A stretch of 64,000 nucleotides of DNA from Cepaea nemoralis (GCA_014155875.1 JACEFZ010027763.1:272001-336000), one strand, 5' to 3'. Shown: positions 33,857 to 47,724, counted from the first letter of the stretch. The notes: a model not told the origin generated them from the sequence alone. Made by a program: numbers and translations.

Positions 33857-35545
33857 TCAGTCAAGATGGAAGGAATACTGCAGTAGAATGTATTATATGA
33901 ATTACTGGACGATATGAATGAAATATATGACCCAATGACATCAGAGACAGAACATTAAACCTCATTAGATGAAATTATATGGGCAATAAAGAACTGAAGA
34001 ATGGTAAATCATCAGAATGTGATGATATACCATTAACTAATTAAAGCGGAGGGAGAAGAAAGCATACCCATCTATCATGCATTATGTAAAAACATATGAA
34101 TATATGGTAAATGACCAAAAGATTGGAAGAGAACTATTATCATTCCAAACCCAAAAATTATGCATCAATTATAGAATTATTGCCCTGATAAGTCATGCAA
34201 GTAAAATTATACTACTAAAAATAATAATGGGAAGACTTCGTAAGAAAATGGAAGAGATATTAACGTTGTTCAGTTGAATTTAGACAAGGAAGAGGAACAA
34301 GAGATCACATACTCAACATGCGTTTAATAATAGAGAAGTGTAGACAATTTAATGTAAACTCATGTTTTGTCAATTATTCAAAGGCATTTGACTGTGTACA
34401 ACATCAGAAACTTTGGGAAATCATGTGGAAAATAGAATTTATATCACATGTGGTACAACTCATAAAAATGACCTATCTAGACCAACAAGTAGCGGTTAGA
34501 ATAGATGGCGAGACTATCAGATTAGTTTGAAATCATGCAAGGAGTCCGTCAGGGATGTGTGCTGTCCCCCTAATTGTTTAACCTGAATGCTGAAAATATG
34601 ATGAGAAATGTCAGAGATGATGTAACCAAGGAGCAATATGATGCCCTTAATATCGGTGGTCATGAAACACCAGTCGATATGCTGATGGTACAGTATTATA
34701 TCCACACCACAGAATGGTATAGAAAAACTAATAACCTCAACCCAAAAGAATAATGAAAATCTACAACTTATACCGTAAAGCAACAAAATCAAAGATAACG
34801 CATACAGATAAAAATGAATATGGAGAAAGAAATACATGTTAATAAGGAAAAAAATTGGAGGTGGTAGAACATTTTGAATATCTTGGTTCATTAATTACCA
34901 ACAATGTTGACACAAAGAAAAAATTAAAGACGAATATCTATTGCTCTTCAAAATCTAAAACAACTGAATAAATTGTGGTGTGGGACAAATATACCTACAA
35001 AAATTAGATGTTTAGGAGTATGCATCTTTACCATTGCAACATACGCCTGTGAGACCTGGACACTTACTAAACAAGGTGAACAGCTCATATATGCCTTTGA
35101 ATATAAATGTTATTAGACGGGTTCTAAGAATATCTTGGATACAGAACAGAACAAATGCATCCATACAACGAGATCTGAATATTGTAGAAGGTTGGCTACT
35201 AAAGACGATAAAACAAATAAAAAAATTGAAATATATTGCTCACTTGAAACGTCATGAAAGTTCAGAGAGAACAATATTGAAGAGTATTTACCCGGGAGAC
35301 CGTGTCGCGCTGGTTTTAACGTGATGGTGTGTGAGCCGGTCGTTCAGAAAGCAATGATAAACAAGTAAACTTGCCGGAACATCAACAACAGCAGTGCTAA
35401 TGTTGACAGCGATGTCCTGTAAATAGGATATACAATATCATATGCCCGGGAAGAGAGGAAGATGAAGGCCGAAGAGAAGATGGGTGCAGGATGTGGCAGA
35501 TAATCTCCAGATGGGTGTATCATATTTGACATTTAATAGAAAATG
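33857..35545 (+). pseudogene. Decayed RTE-like LINE polymerase
   Basis: Frames broken by many stops still show polymerase blocks in order: FRQGRGTRDHILN (near 34280), NYSKAFDCVQHQKLW (34370-34420), 'GVRQGCVLSP' (34540-34570), the position of the catalytic YADD reading YADGT (34680), FEYLGSLI (34870), YACETWTLT (35040), RVLRISWIQNRTN (35115), HLKRHESSERTILK (35245) and RRRWVQD near 35480. The catalytic second Asp is lost and no frame is intact. A SINE sits at 35298-35444. Confidence 0.8.
35298..35444 (+). mobile_element. 5'-truncated SINE family A inside the LINE
   Basis: Begins in the middle of the SINE (GACCGTGTCGCGCTGG) and runs through core and tail. Flanked by CCCGGGA (35291-35297 and 35445-35451), a 7-bp target duplication. 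Confidence 0.8.
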
Positions 35546-35825
35546 TTAGGGTAGGAAAAAATGGTGTTTATAGTTGCTTAGCAAGTAACGAAAAGAAACT
35601 TACCTGTATGTGCATATGTGAACGTGAAAACACATGAATACATGATGCAAGCATATTTCTTGCTAGTTAATAGTGTAGGAAAACCGAAGTGAGACTTGTT
35701 GAACATGTTTTTAAAAAAGTTTTTAAAAATTAAAGCGACTTCTCATCTCTATCATATGAGATTTTGAAACTACGCATAATCGTATGCGGGAGTTATGTCG
35801 CACTGTTGCACTAAAGTACAATAGT

Positions 35826-36062
35826 CGAGACGTGCGACGTCACTGTAACGGATTTACTCCATTTGGCTCGGTCTCTCTCAACAGCACGGCAAGCCGCTTG
35901 CCGAGAGCATTGTACAAAATACGAACTCCGCAACTTTCGCGATTACCCTCAAGATTCTCTGGAAGAAAGAAAATTACATTCGTGGTCTGAACGACGCAGT
36001 TAGGGAAACGAACCCTCGACCTTCAGCTCGCGACACAGATGGCTTAACCCCATAGCCACGGA
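35826..36062 (-). repeat. SINE family B, old copy
   Basis: Minus-strand copy with B-box-like GGGTTCGTTTCCC and body parts shared with 25441-25690 (TTTGGCTCGGTCTCTC, ACGAACTCCG on the plus strand). Confidence 0.75.
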
Positions 36063-36099
36063 ATATATACTGCGTATGTACATCTGGCCCATCAGATGA

Positions 36100-36480
36100 T
36101 ATAAAGAGAATCATAGAGAGGAACTCGGGATGTGGTGTTATTAAAAAACAAAAAGAGCCAGCTGTATTGTAGAACTGAAGCTTGACCAAGTTCCATAAAA
36201 TATGAGAAAACAACGTCGGCTTCTTAACGTAGTAAACAGTGAAGACTTCTGGCTTGGTCATATGAAGAATATATGAAACAATATCAATGAGATTACTGCA
36301 CAGCTTATTACTGGAGAAATTAGGATGAGGTAGACCAAGGACAACATTGTAAAACAGGGGTGAGCAGATTTATCAATTCCAGATGTACGTGGAATTACAT
36401 AGATCAGCGCAAGACAGACAACTCTGGATTGTAAAATCAGGCAGTTTTTACAACCATATCAAGGGCTGAACTACTTGATG
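36100..36480 (+). pseudogene. Small LINE C-terminal remnant
   Basis: Broken frames carry FWLGHMKN-like and ITGEI..GRPR-like segments (36240-36345) of a LINE polymerase C-terminus. No intact frame. Confidence 0.4.
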
Positions 36481-36539
36481 ATGATGGTTTATAATGGCTT
36501 TATTTATCTCAAGGTAGTGCCACTTGATTTATTGTATGA

Positions 36540-36762
36540 AATTCCCACTGTTGCTATTGAGGGCGGGTCTGGTTCCCAAGTTTAGTCTGGCGTTCGTTGT
36601 CTCAGATGGCTGTGAGAATTGCACCCAATCGGAAACTTCCCAGCCGACGCAAGTTAGCGTGGCAGGCGTTTCGAGAATGTGACGGCAGCGCGAAAGCGGA
36701 GTCGCGTTTTGAGCTGGCGAAAGAGCAGTATTTGTACGATCGTTCGACCAGGTCTCGATTAG

Positions 36763-36836
<74 letters not shown>

Positions 36837-36990
36837 AATGCTAGGCCTGGAGACAGTAAGCTGGCATAGCGTGGCTTGAAACCTCGTCAATAGGCGTCCA
36901 GTGGTTTTGCATGTATCACCGGGTACCAAGGCAGCACGCTAAGCTACTCTTGGCCTGCGTGTGTGTGAATAGTCGATCTATGTGATAGAT
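36540..36990 (+). other. Probable 5' external transcribed spacer of rDNA
   Basis: This GC-richer stretch precedes the 18S match directly and in the same orientation, so it is inferred to be spacer. It holds a (TC)n run at 36768-36833. I cannot confirm it without a reference rDNA unit from the species. Confidence 0.45.
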
Positions 36991-38062
36991 ATCTGGTTGA
37001 TCCTGCCTAGTTGTCATATGCTTGTCTCAAAGATTAAGCCATACATGTCTAAGTTCACACTGTCTCTCGGTGAAACTGCGAATGGCTCATTAAACCAGTC
37101 GAGGTTCCTTAGATGACATGCTTCTACTTGGACAACTGTAACAATTATAGAGCTAATACATACTTATCAAGGTCCGACCCCGCGGAAAGAGCGCTTTTAT
37201 TAGTTCAAACCAATCGTCGTTGCCCTTCGCGTGGCGGGGCGTTCCCACTGGTCACTCTGGATAACTTTGTGCTGATCGCATGGCATTACGTGCCGGCGAC
37301 GCATCTTTCAAATGTCTGCCGTATCAAATGTCAATGGTGCGTGACATGATTATCATGTTTGTAACGGGTAACTGAGAATCAGGGTTCGATTCCGGAGAGG
37401 GAGCATGAGAAACGGCTACCACATCCAAGAAAGGTAGCAGGTGCGCAACATACCCATTCCCGGCACGGGGATGTAGTGTCGAAATAATAACAATAATGGA
37501 CTCTATCGAGGCCCCGTAATTGGAATGAGTACACTTTTAACCCGTAAAGAGGATCTATTGGAGGGCAAGTCTGGCGCCAGCAACCGGGGTAATTCCAGCT
37601 CCAATAGCGTATATTAAAGTTTTTGCAGTTAAAAAGCTCGTAGTTGAATCTAAGATGCAGGCGGGCGGTCCGGCTCGGTTTACTGCCCGTTGTTCCTGCC
37701 CTACCGTATGCCGGCACTCACCCGTGAGTGCTCTTCGCTGAGCGCCCTGAGTGGCCGGCGCGTATACTTTGAAAATATTAGAATAAGCATGCCTCGGCTG
37801 CCTAAACAAGGGTGCATGAAATAATAGAATAGGCACTCGTTTCTATTTTGCTTGCATTCGAAACTGGTGGTAATGATTAACATGGACAAACGGTGGCATT
37901 CGTATTGCGGCTTTAGAGGTGAAATTCTTGGATCGCCCAAGACGAGCTACTGGGAAAGCATTTGTCAAGAATGTTTTCATTAATCCAGAAGGAAAGTCAG
38001 AGGCGCGAAAACTATCACATACCGTCGTAGTTCTGACCATAAACGATGCCGACTAGCGATCC
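36991..38062 (+). pseudogene. Truncated, mutated 18S rRNA gene fragment
   Basis: Starts at ATCTGGTTGATCCTGCC, the canonical 18S 5' end, and follows the eukaryotic 18S order through GAATGGCTCATTAAA, CTGGATAACTTTGTGCTGAT, GGTTCGATTCCGGAGAGGGA, GCTCGTAGTTGAATCT and ACCATAAACGATGCCGACTA. It stops after GCGATCC at 38062, so only about the 5' 60 percent is present. The near-invariant 530-loop TGCCAGCAGCCGCGGTAA reads GCGCCAGCAACCGGGGTAA here (37573-37592), and a G is missing in TCGCCCAAGACGA (near 37935). These changes argue for a pseudogene. It lies on the same strand as the Ig gene and inside its long intron. Confidence 0.92.
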
Positions 38063-38770
38063 CAGTGGTAAAGTGAAGCGAAATGAAATATACCTTGGCT
38101 AGCAGGTCCATTGCATATAACGTGTGAAACGTTTGCAATGTGACCTCGACATGCTTGGTCCAGACACTTGTTCTAAGGCTCTCATCTGAGGGATAAGGCT
38201 GAACGCCTTGTAAGTCAATAACCCCAATATGTCAGGGTATGGCCGTGAGATGCTGAGCCGGCAGCACCTGCAGCCTACCTCGAGAGAGTTACCAAAGATG
38301 GAAAAAAACGTCCAGGGGCACGCAGTGGAATATTGCTCGGCTAGCAAATCTATTACGGGGAACGTCGGTATCTAAAGCTCATTCAGTGAGCGCTATCAAA
38401 AGTGGAAAAATGTCTCATTGGCACAAAATGGAATATTGCTTGGCTAGCGAATCCATTAAGTGGAAGTCCAAAGCGAAAGCTTTCTGTGTGGATGTCATCT
38501 GCATATAGGGTCCCTCCTGGTCTTCGGAGGAGCAGGCTGTGGTGAACGGGAGGCTCAATATACGGAAGTGAGGCTAAGCAGCCATGTGCAGGACGTGATG
38601 ATTCCACGGGTGAGCCCAGTATTAGAACGCTATGTGCCGGCTCTGCAATTACGGAAGCCTCCTTGGATGGCGGGAAATGACCATGGTCTGCCCATGCTTT
38701 CCTTGAGGGTTGACCGTGATGTCTTCCACCGCTGGGATGACCGGATGGGATGTAGACGACACCACAACAG
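38063..38770. repeat. Sequence after the 18S break, with short repeats
   Basis: Not 18S. A roughly 105-bp segment with GGAATATTGCTTGGCTAGCG-like sequence is repeated (about 38290-38370 and 38395-38470), and a third TTGGCTAGCAGGTCC is at 38094. It may come from rDNA intergenic spacer, but that is a guess. Confidence 0.45.
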
Positions 38771-39242
38771 TTAGAGTCGAAAGTCCTTCTAAACACCATG
38801 GAAGGTTAACCCGGTTAACAAACGCCCGCAGAAGTCGGATGTGTCAACTTATAGGCGCAAATAAACACGAAACACGCAGAACGCAAAATGTCAGAATAAG
38901 AGTGGAATGCCCTTCGAAACACCCGGGAAGGTTTACCCGGTTAACAAATGCCAACAGAGGTCGGATGTGTTGGCTTATAGGCGCAAATAAAAAGGCACAA
39001 TGCAGACGTCCGAATGAGAGTGGAATGTCCTTCTAAACATCCGGGAAGGTTAACCGGTCAACAAATGCCCGCAGAAGTCGGATATGTCGGCCGAAAGGCG
39101 AACATAAACAGGCACAACGTAAAAACGTCCGAGTGAAAGTGGAATGTCCTTCGAAACACCCGGGAAGGTTAACCCGGTCAAAAATACCCGCACAAGTCGG
39201 ATGTACCGGCCTAAGAGCGCAAATAAACATGCACAACGCAAG
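38771..39242. repeat. About 120-bp tandem repeats, four copies
   Basis: Four units, each containing GTGGAATGTCCTTC, AAACACCCGGGAAGGTTAAC, AAGTCGGATGTGT and GCGCAAATAAACA. Starts are near 38771, 38898, 39017 and 39136. The neighbourhood suggests rDNA spacer subrepeats. The fourth copy is cut by the LINE at 39243. Confidence 0.9.
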
Positions 39243-40575
39243 TATTCTTCTTCTTCTTCAGCATTCCGAGCCATTGAGGTTCTTTGCTGCAGATTTAAGC
39301 CGTCTCCATTCGTCTCGCTGGTTGACCTTCTCTTGCAAGTCGCTGATTCCAAGTGCTTGTAGGTCTGTATGTATATTATCTCTCCGCCATCTTCTTGGTC
39401 TACCTCGGGGTCTACGGTCATTTATTTCTTGAGTGTAAGCGAGTTTTGTTTCCCTATTATCTTCCATTCTTTCTATATGCCCCAGCCATTGCAGTCTATT
39501 AGCCTTCATGATACCAGTGATTAGCGGGGACTTAAACAGATCATAAATGTCTTTGTTGCTTCTTCTTTTCCACTCTCCACTTTGTGTATCCCTAATGGGC
39601 CCAAAGATGCGTCTTAAGACTTTGTTCTCAAAGGTTTGTAACAAGGCTTCGTCTCCTTTAGTTGTACTCCAGGTTTCAGAGCCATACAGCACAACTGGTC
39701 TAATCAGTGTTTTGTATATTGTGATCTTGGTGTTACGAGATAGCGCATTTGATTTTAGCTAGATGTTGTAGTGCATAGTATATCTTATTTCCAGAGTTGA
39801 TTCTAGCTTGTATTTCTTCCCTTATTATGTTGGAGCAGTTGAAGATTGTACCCAGATATCTGTATGTTTCCGTTCTTTTAATGGTTATATTATCTATTTG
39901 TATGTGGCCAGAGTTTTTAGCCGTTTCTTCTCTTGAAATTACCATATATTCTGTCTTATCTTGGTTGATAACCAGCCCCATTTGTTGAGCTTTTTCCTTT
40001 AAGTGAGTCAATATTTCCAATGTCTTTTGTTCATTTTCCCCTATAATATCTATATCATCTGCATAACCAAGCAGTTTGGATGTTCCTCCAATAGCACATT
40101 CCTCCTTTACCTTCCTTACAACTTTCTCTAGAGCCAGATTGAAAAGGAGCGGCGATAGTGCATCACCCTGTTTCAAGCCAGATGTTATTTGGAAAGGGTC
40201 TGATTTCCTGCCTTTATATGTTACTATATTATAAGTATCTTCCATGCATAGTCTGGTCATGTTGATTAACTTCCTTGGTATTACAAATTCCTGCATAGCA
40301 TTCCATAGACTATTCCTATGGACACTATCAGCCTTTTTAAAATCCACAAAAATGTTATGGAGATTTCTTGTATATTCCTAACTTTTCTCGGCTGTTTGTC
40401 GTAAGTTAAATATCTGATCTATTGTTGATCTGTTTTGTCTGAAACCCACCTGGTAGTCACCTAATATGTCTTCAGAATATGGTTTTAGAATGGTTAGTAA
40501 TACCGCGGATATTATCTTATAGCTTATGGACAGGAGTGATATTCCTCTTTAATTTTCACATTGGAACTTGTCTCC
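39243..40575 (-). mobile_element. Outer LINE, 3' part (RTE/R1-like polymerase) with (GAA)n end
   Basis: Minus-strand frames 40347-39733 and 39692-39258 carry the polymerase in order: QVGFRQNRSTIDQIFNLRQT (near 40440, partly broken), VDFKKADSVHRNSLW, GLKQGDALSPLLFN, GYADDIDIIG (catalytic YADD intact), YRYLGTIFN, then after one frame break near 39730 VVLYGSETWSTTKGDE, RLQWLGHIERM and RPRGRPRRWR. The 3' end is a short (GAA)n, seen as TTCTTCTTCTTC at 39245-39257. Its upstream part lies at 44434-44690; the gap is filled by another LINE. Confidence 0.88.
39733..40347 (-). pseudogene. Outer LINE reverse transcriptase, palm region
   Basis: 204 open codons with the substrate-binding GDALSP and catalytic YADD motifs (residues about 61-66 and 95-98). 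It ends by a frameshift into the frame at 39258-39692, which holds the thumb and C-terminus. No endonuclease is joined to it, as the element is interrupted upstream and 5'-truncated. Confidence 0.75.
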
Positions 40576-40588
40576 TTTCTTAAAGATA
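40576..40588. repeat. Target duplication of nested LINE, left copy
   Basis: TTTCTTAAAGATA, repeated at 44434-44446. It belongs to the outer LINE coding sequence. Confidence 0.95.
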
Positions 40589-40617
40589 GTTAGTTAGTTA
40601 GTTAGTTAGTCGACAGA

Positions 40618-41310
40618 TCATCCTCGTTGCACATCGAACCATTCAGTCCATAAGTGCTCGGATCCCCTCCTCAGCAAATCCCGCAGCGTGTAGCGGCTAA
40701 CGACGCCAGTTCTGTGTTGGTTTATCAATCTTCTTTGGCTTCCTGCGTAGTGTTCTTGTTTGGCCACCCCTCTTTTAATTTGCTGCTCCCGCAGTCTGGC
40801 CATTGTTGTAGATTCACAGTCATCACTTGGTTCTCGCAAAAGTCTCACTTCTCGTAGAGCATTCAGAATGTCAGCCTGGTCCTTGGCGCGTCCGTCCTCC
40901 ACAGCAGCCTCACCTGCGAGCTTGTCAGCCCGCTCATTTCCTCTGTACTCCCGCATGACCTGGCACGAAGATGAAACTAATCTTTGCCAGCCGAGACCGC
41001 TTCAGAGGCAGCAACCATTCTCTTCGGATCGACCCCTCCTCTATCCTCTTGATCATGTTCATTGAGTCGCTAAGGAAACAAGCCCTAGTGAATGTCTGTG
41101 TCTCGAGCCATGTTATTGCTTTACTTACTGCCATGACTTCCATGGTCAGGTACTTGTGGTTTCAGTGAAAGCACCAGAGTCCTCCTTCACAATTCTCCCT
41201 CCGGCCCGAGCTGTAAAGGCCCATGAGCTTCTCACATGTCGGACGACCGACCCATCTGTGTAGATGACCGCGTCACCGTCTAGCGAATTCTCGAAAATCA
41301 ACGCTTGTAC
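40618..41310 (-). pseudogene. Nested LINE: RNase H domain and C-terminus
   Basis: Spread over three frames. It begins with YTDGS (the first catalytic Asp; near 41260), then EVMAVSKAITWLE (catalytic Glu), LSDSMNMIKRIEEG (catalytic Asp), and FVPGHAGV. After a shift comes GNERADKLAGEA (40930-40890) and a C-terminal tail ending at 40618. The blocks are those of ribonuclease H, which removes the RNA strand of the RNA-DNA hybrid during reverse transcription. Confidence 0.85.
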
Positions 41311-41311
41311 T

Positions 41312-42595
41312 TCAGCCTCCACAGCATTGTCTGCATTTTCTATCTAGTTGGATGCAAACTGAAAAGGATGTGCAGAAGTCTGTTGGCACTTGCACCCACT
41401 CCTCGCCAGGTTCTAAGTCCTCAAGTGAACACACCTGTTGAAGAATGTCTTCTGCTTGACCCATCCACGACCGTCCTCTTTTTAACCTGCTACCTTTCAC
41501 CTTCCTAATTTCACTATGCAGTGGATGTTGTGTGTTTGCGTTAATTCTGAGGTAGGCGCGTGCCCTGCAAACTTGTATTCTCTCTTCAATGGTTGGAAAA
41601 TCAAGAAGGTAGCGCATCGCCCTGCATGCTGTATCTCTTGTACATCCAAGAATAATGCGCATAGCTTCATTCTGTATCCTTTCCATCCTTTCTATCTGCT
41701 TATGGCTGAGAGTCAGGATTGCCATTGCATACTCCAAAACAGACATGACCAGCCCCTCGTACAGAAGACATAGATGGCGCTGCTCACAGTTTGCTGCCGC
41801 CATCACCCGCATCGCTGCCAAACCCCGCTTGGCCTTTGTTATCACCTGGTCTATGTGCACATTATAAGCAAGGCTTCGATCAAACCGTATCCCCAGGTAA
41901 TTCATTGCCTGCGTTCTTTCCACCGTCTCTGAACACAGCATTACAGTTGGTGTTGGATTGTTGACAATATGATTATTCAACGAGAACCAAGTCACTGTTG
42001 CCTTTGTTGGGTTGACCATTGCCCCAGCTTCATCACACCAAGTACTTATGCGATTGAGTTCGGTTTGTAGTTCCACAGCAACCTCCTCTCTATCCTTACC
42101 CTGACGATACACTAAAACATCATCGGCATACGACAATGTCCTGCCAGGTCCAGTGATCTGCTCACTGGTGATTCTCACTGTGTAGGCGTTGAACAGTACC
42201 GGAGATAATGGTGATCCCTGTGGTAGGCCAGGATATATTGTTGTTGGTTCCGAAGTCCAACTGCCACATCTAAAAACTACTTTCCGTTGGTAGAGGGCTG
42301 CAGCGATCCAACTAAGGAGGAATGGACTTACGTTTAGTTCAAGAAGCTGAAACATTAAAAAATCCAGTGGTACTCTGTTGTATGCGTCCTCAAGATCAAT
42401 CGCTGCAGCAACGGTTTCAGTGCCTGAGTGGAAACCTTCATAGACATCATGGGCAAAGACTGCTGCATTGGTCCAGGTTTCTCTTTTTGGACGGTACCCA
42501 CCCAGGGTAGGTGGGAAAACACCTTGCCTCTCTAGTTGGCTTGATATTTTCCTGGCAATTACCTTCTCCAGCAGCTTGCCTATTGTATTCTGCAT
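41312..42595 (-). pseudogene. Nested LINE: reverse transcriptase domain
   Basis: 427 open codons. AAIDLEDAYNRVP (residues 64-76) is block A, GLPQGSPLSP (123-132) block B, and SYADDVLVY (155-163) the catalytic block C; MNYLGIRFD near 232 follows. These catalyse target-primed cDNA synthesis. The upstream fingers region is in another frame (42447-43676), separated by an indel at the T run near 42617-42624. Confidence 0.88.
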
Positions 42596-43676
42596 GGTTA
42601 TAATTCGATATCCCTGAATTTTTTTTGTGGTCTTTGTCAGGCTTCGGCAAGGGAATCAGATAGCTGTGTAACCATTCCTCCTTGATGCTAGCACTCCCTA
42701 TACTGTTGTTGTACATGTCTGCTAGTTTCTCTAGCTCATTGTCGGTACACCTATTTATGTCGTCGTATCTTATGCCATCAGGACCTGGAGCACTGTTTTT
42801 TGATCGTCGAAGCACAGCCTTGATTTCTTTCACTGTCACTGTGTCTTCCTCCGAAGTGTTCTGGGCCTTGCATCTGTCTGAGGTGACCTCCTTGGCCAGA
42901 TTTCGGCCTCCCATGTCTGTCTGGTTGCCCTGCTCAAGGTAGCGTTCAAAGAGGGCTTTGCCCTTGTCCTCGTCAGTCCTCTGCCAGGTGAGGTCAGCAC
43001 CTTGGAAGTCTGAAATGCTCTTATTCTTGACTACACCACTCATGCTTTTATGTAGTCGCCAGAACAATTTCAGTGACTTGTCTGTGCTTACTCTTTGACA
43101 CACCTCTGCCCATTTTTCGCTTTTAACCACCTTGACCAGTTTTTTGAAATAGCTTACTTTTGTGTGCATCTCTCTTTCTAAGTGCAAGCAGGGACTAGGA
43201 TGACCAGCTCTGTTCTTCTTGGCATTTTGCCATCTCCTTACAGCACTACGCTTATCCACCCAGGCCTTCTCCACCTCGAAACTCCACCACGGTGGCTGCT
43301 CCCAGCTTTTTTTCCTGCCCTGAAACGTTCTGCGCTTGTCACGTCTTATTTTACTCACCACATCTTGCCCTGTACTGTCATACTGGAACGTCTTTACCTT
43401 TAGCTTGTGCTGCCTGGTTCTGCCTTTCTCCACCAATATGCTGCACGGGTGGTGGTCGTTGCCATGGTGTCCTAGGACACCCCATCTACACACTGTAGTG
43501 AGTGAAGGTGAAACTAGCGCCAGATCAATAGCACTGTCCTCATCGCCTGGACGGCTTGCTGTCCTGGTGACACAGCCACTGTTAATACAAACTAGGTCGA
43601 TGGTTTCCAGTGCAGTCTCGAGCAGTGTTTCCCCATGCTCTGCCTTTAGCGTTGAAGTCACCACAGAAAATAACAT
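42447..43676 (-). pseudogene. Nested LINE: end of endonuclease to start of polymerase
   Basis: 409 codons. The N-terminal part closes the endonuclease domain: DSAIDLALVSP (47-57) and GNDHHP (72-77) contain the conserved Asp and His. A long linker follows, and NSAPGPDGI (294-302) opens the polymerase fingers. The frame loses register after LPKPDKDHKK (about residue 355), where the polymerase continues in the next frame. Confidence 0.85.
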
Positions 43677-44238
43677 TTCTCTCGTGGCCTAATATGCCAC
43701 TTAAGCACTGCCACTTCTGGGCGTCCATACTCGCATTGCGGGCATAAACATTAACCAACACGAATGGTATACTGGAATGAACTCTCAACGCCTGTATTTG
43801 TATATCGTCACTGTCCCAACTGGACATGTCTAGCTCTGACGCCACCATGCTGTCGCGAACGAGAATCGCCGTTCCCAGATGTCGTCTGTTGTAGAAACAT
43901 TTGAAGCCGGCAATTCGGAGTAGCTGATCGCCCAGTCTCGTCTCCTGGAGTGCTACAATGTCGTTCCTGTAAACTAGGGTTTCTAAAATAGAGCCCCGTT
44001 GTTTTACACTGGCACAGTTCCAATATAGAATACGGATGTTCCTGAGTCCTAGACGGTGACACTTGAGTCTAAAACGCCTCAAACCACCGCGCTTACCTTG
44101 CTTCTTTGTCCCTGCGCGGCTACCACGCCGCTTCGTTATGTTGACTGCTGACCGCTCGGAAAAAACACGTTCTTCCGCCATGTTGAAAAAACGTAAACAC
44201 AGACTTCTGTTGAACCACACACGCTGCTGAAAATTCAC
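43582..44238 (-). pseudogene. Nested LINE: APE-type endonuclease, first part
   Basis: 218 codons. A basic N-terminal stretch (36-56) is followed by IRILYWNCASVKQRG (68-82), ALQETRL (96-102, with catalytic Glu), LVNVYARN (161-168) and FCGDFNAKG (191-199, catalytic Asp and Asn). The frame shifts after AWGNT and continues in 42447-43676. This enzyme nicks the target DNA. The first ATG at 44238 is taken as the frame start; the real one may be the internal MAEERVF at residue 20. Confidence 0.85.
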
Positions 44239-44433
44239 TTCCGGCTTCCGGCTTCAAGATGGCGACGGACGGTCGTGTTGTTTTGTGTTCGTTAACTTTT
44301 TCGCGTAGGGGATGGATTTATTCATCTCTTGCGTGTAATTGGTGTGCCAGGATGTAAAACCAGGAGTTTCTACTCAAGATCTGCGCGGGTGCTACGGAGT
44401 TCGTGCATCGAGCGAAGCCATCCTTGAGTGAAT

Positions 44434-44690
44434 TTTCTTAAAGATAAGTATCAATAATGACTCTTTCCAGTCATGGGGTAATTCTTCTGTCCTCCAGATT
44501 TTTATTATTAGTTCGTATATCTTTAGATGTAAAGCATGGCCGCCTGCCTTTATAAATTCAGCAGCAATTCCATCAGCCCCATTTGCCTTATTGTTTTTAA
44601 GTCGTGTTATTACATATAGGATTTCTTCAAAAGCAGGTTCTTCAATGCAAGTATATCTGGGGGGGGGGGGGGGGGGACCCACTCCGGATG
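44434..44690 (-). mobile_element. Outer LINE, 5' part
   Basis: The minus-strand frame FEEILYVITRLKNNKANGAD and then ELPHDWKESLLI.IFKK is the polymerase N-terminal region. It joins 39243-40575 once the nested LINE is ignored. Upstream it runs into a G run (44659-44677) and ends; AACGCAA at 39235 and again at 44691 may be a short target duplication, but this is tentative. Confidence 0.82.
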
Positions 44691-47400
<2,710 letters not shown>

Positions 47401-47454
47401 TTGTTCTCCACTTGCATACAGCTAACACGCTGAGACAGTATCTTCTGTTTACAG

Positions 47455-47639
47455 GGCAGGTAACACATTGACAACTGACGATCATCGAGGCATGCAGATT
47501 CACAAGTACGTGTCCTTAAATACCGGTACAATTATCAGCACATTAGAAATCAAGAATGCCAGACTGTCAGACCAAGGAGTATACGTTTGTAGGACAAGCA
47601 ACAAAGACGTTACAAGCACACACGTGAATGTGTTAAACG
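47455..47639 (+). CDS. Ig-superfamily gene: exon for the second half of the Ig domain
   Basis: A 185-bp exon, phase 2 in and phase 1 out. The acceptor is CTGTTTACAG and the donor ACG|GTAATG. It encodes strands C' to G: IISTLEIKNARLSDQGVYVC has the Leu, Asp-x-Gly-x-Tyr-x-Cys pattern and the second conserved Cys, followed by RTSNKDVTSTHVNVLN as strand G. Joined to 28706-28811 it makes one complete Ig domain of normal size. Ending in phase 1 is the usual exon border of Ig domains. Without splicing at the donor the frame runs on to a stop at 47707 through a hydrophobic tail (see findings). Confidence 0.88.
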
Positions 47640-47724
47640 GTAATGTGTATTGTTTATTGTCTCAACTGTCTTTATTAGTACTGCTGTCCATTAGTTCTAT
47701 TCATTAATTTATAATAAGCAGCTA

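Larger units (their letters stand above)
40589..44433 (-). mobile_element. Nested I-superfamily LINE (endonuclease, polymerase, RNase H)
   Basis: A 3.85-kb minus-strand element with a 13-bp target duplication. Its 3' end is a tandem GTTA run (40589-40610 on the plus strand). It encodes, in order, an APE-type endonuclease, a reverse transcriptase with YADD, and RNase H, the set that defines the I superfamily (I, Nimb, Ingi). No separate ORF1 with CCHC knuckles is seen, and the coding part starts soon after a 200-bp 5' leader. That single-ORF layout favours an Ingi-like member, though a 5'-truncated Nimb cannot be excluded. Frameshifts near 43640, 42620, 41310 and 40945 make it inactive. Confidence 0.92.
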
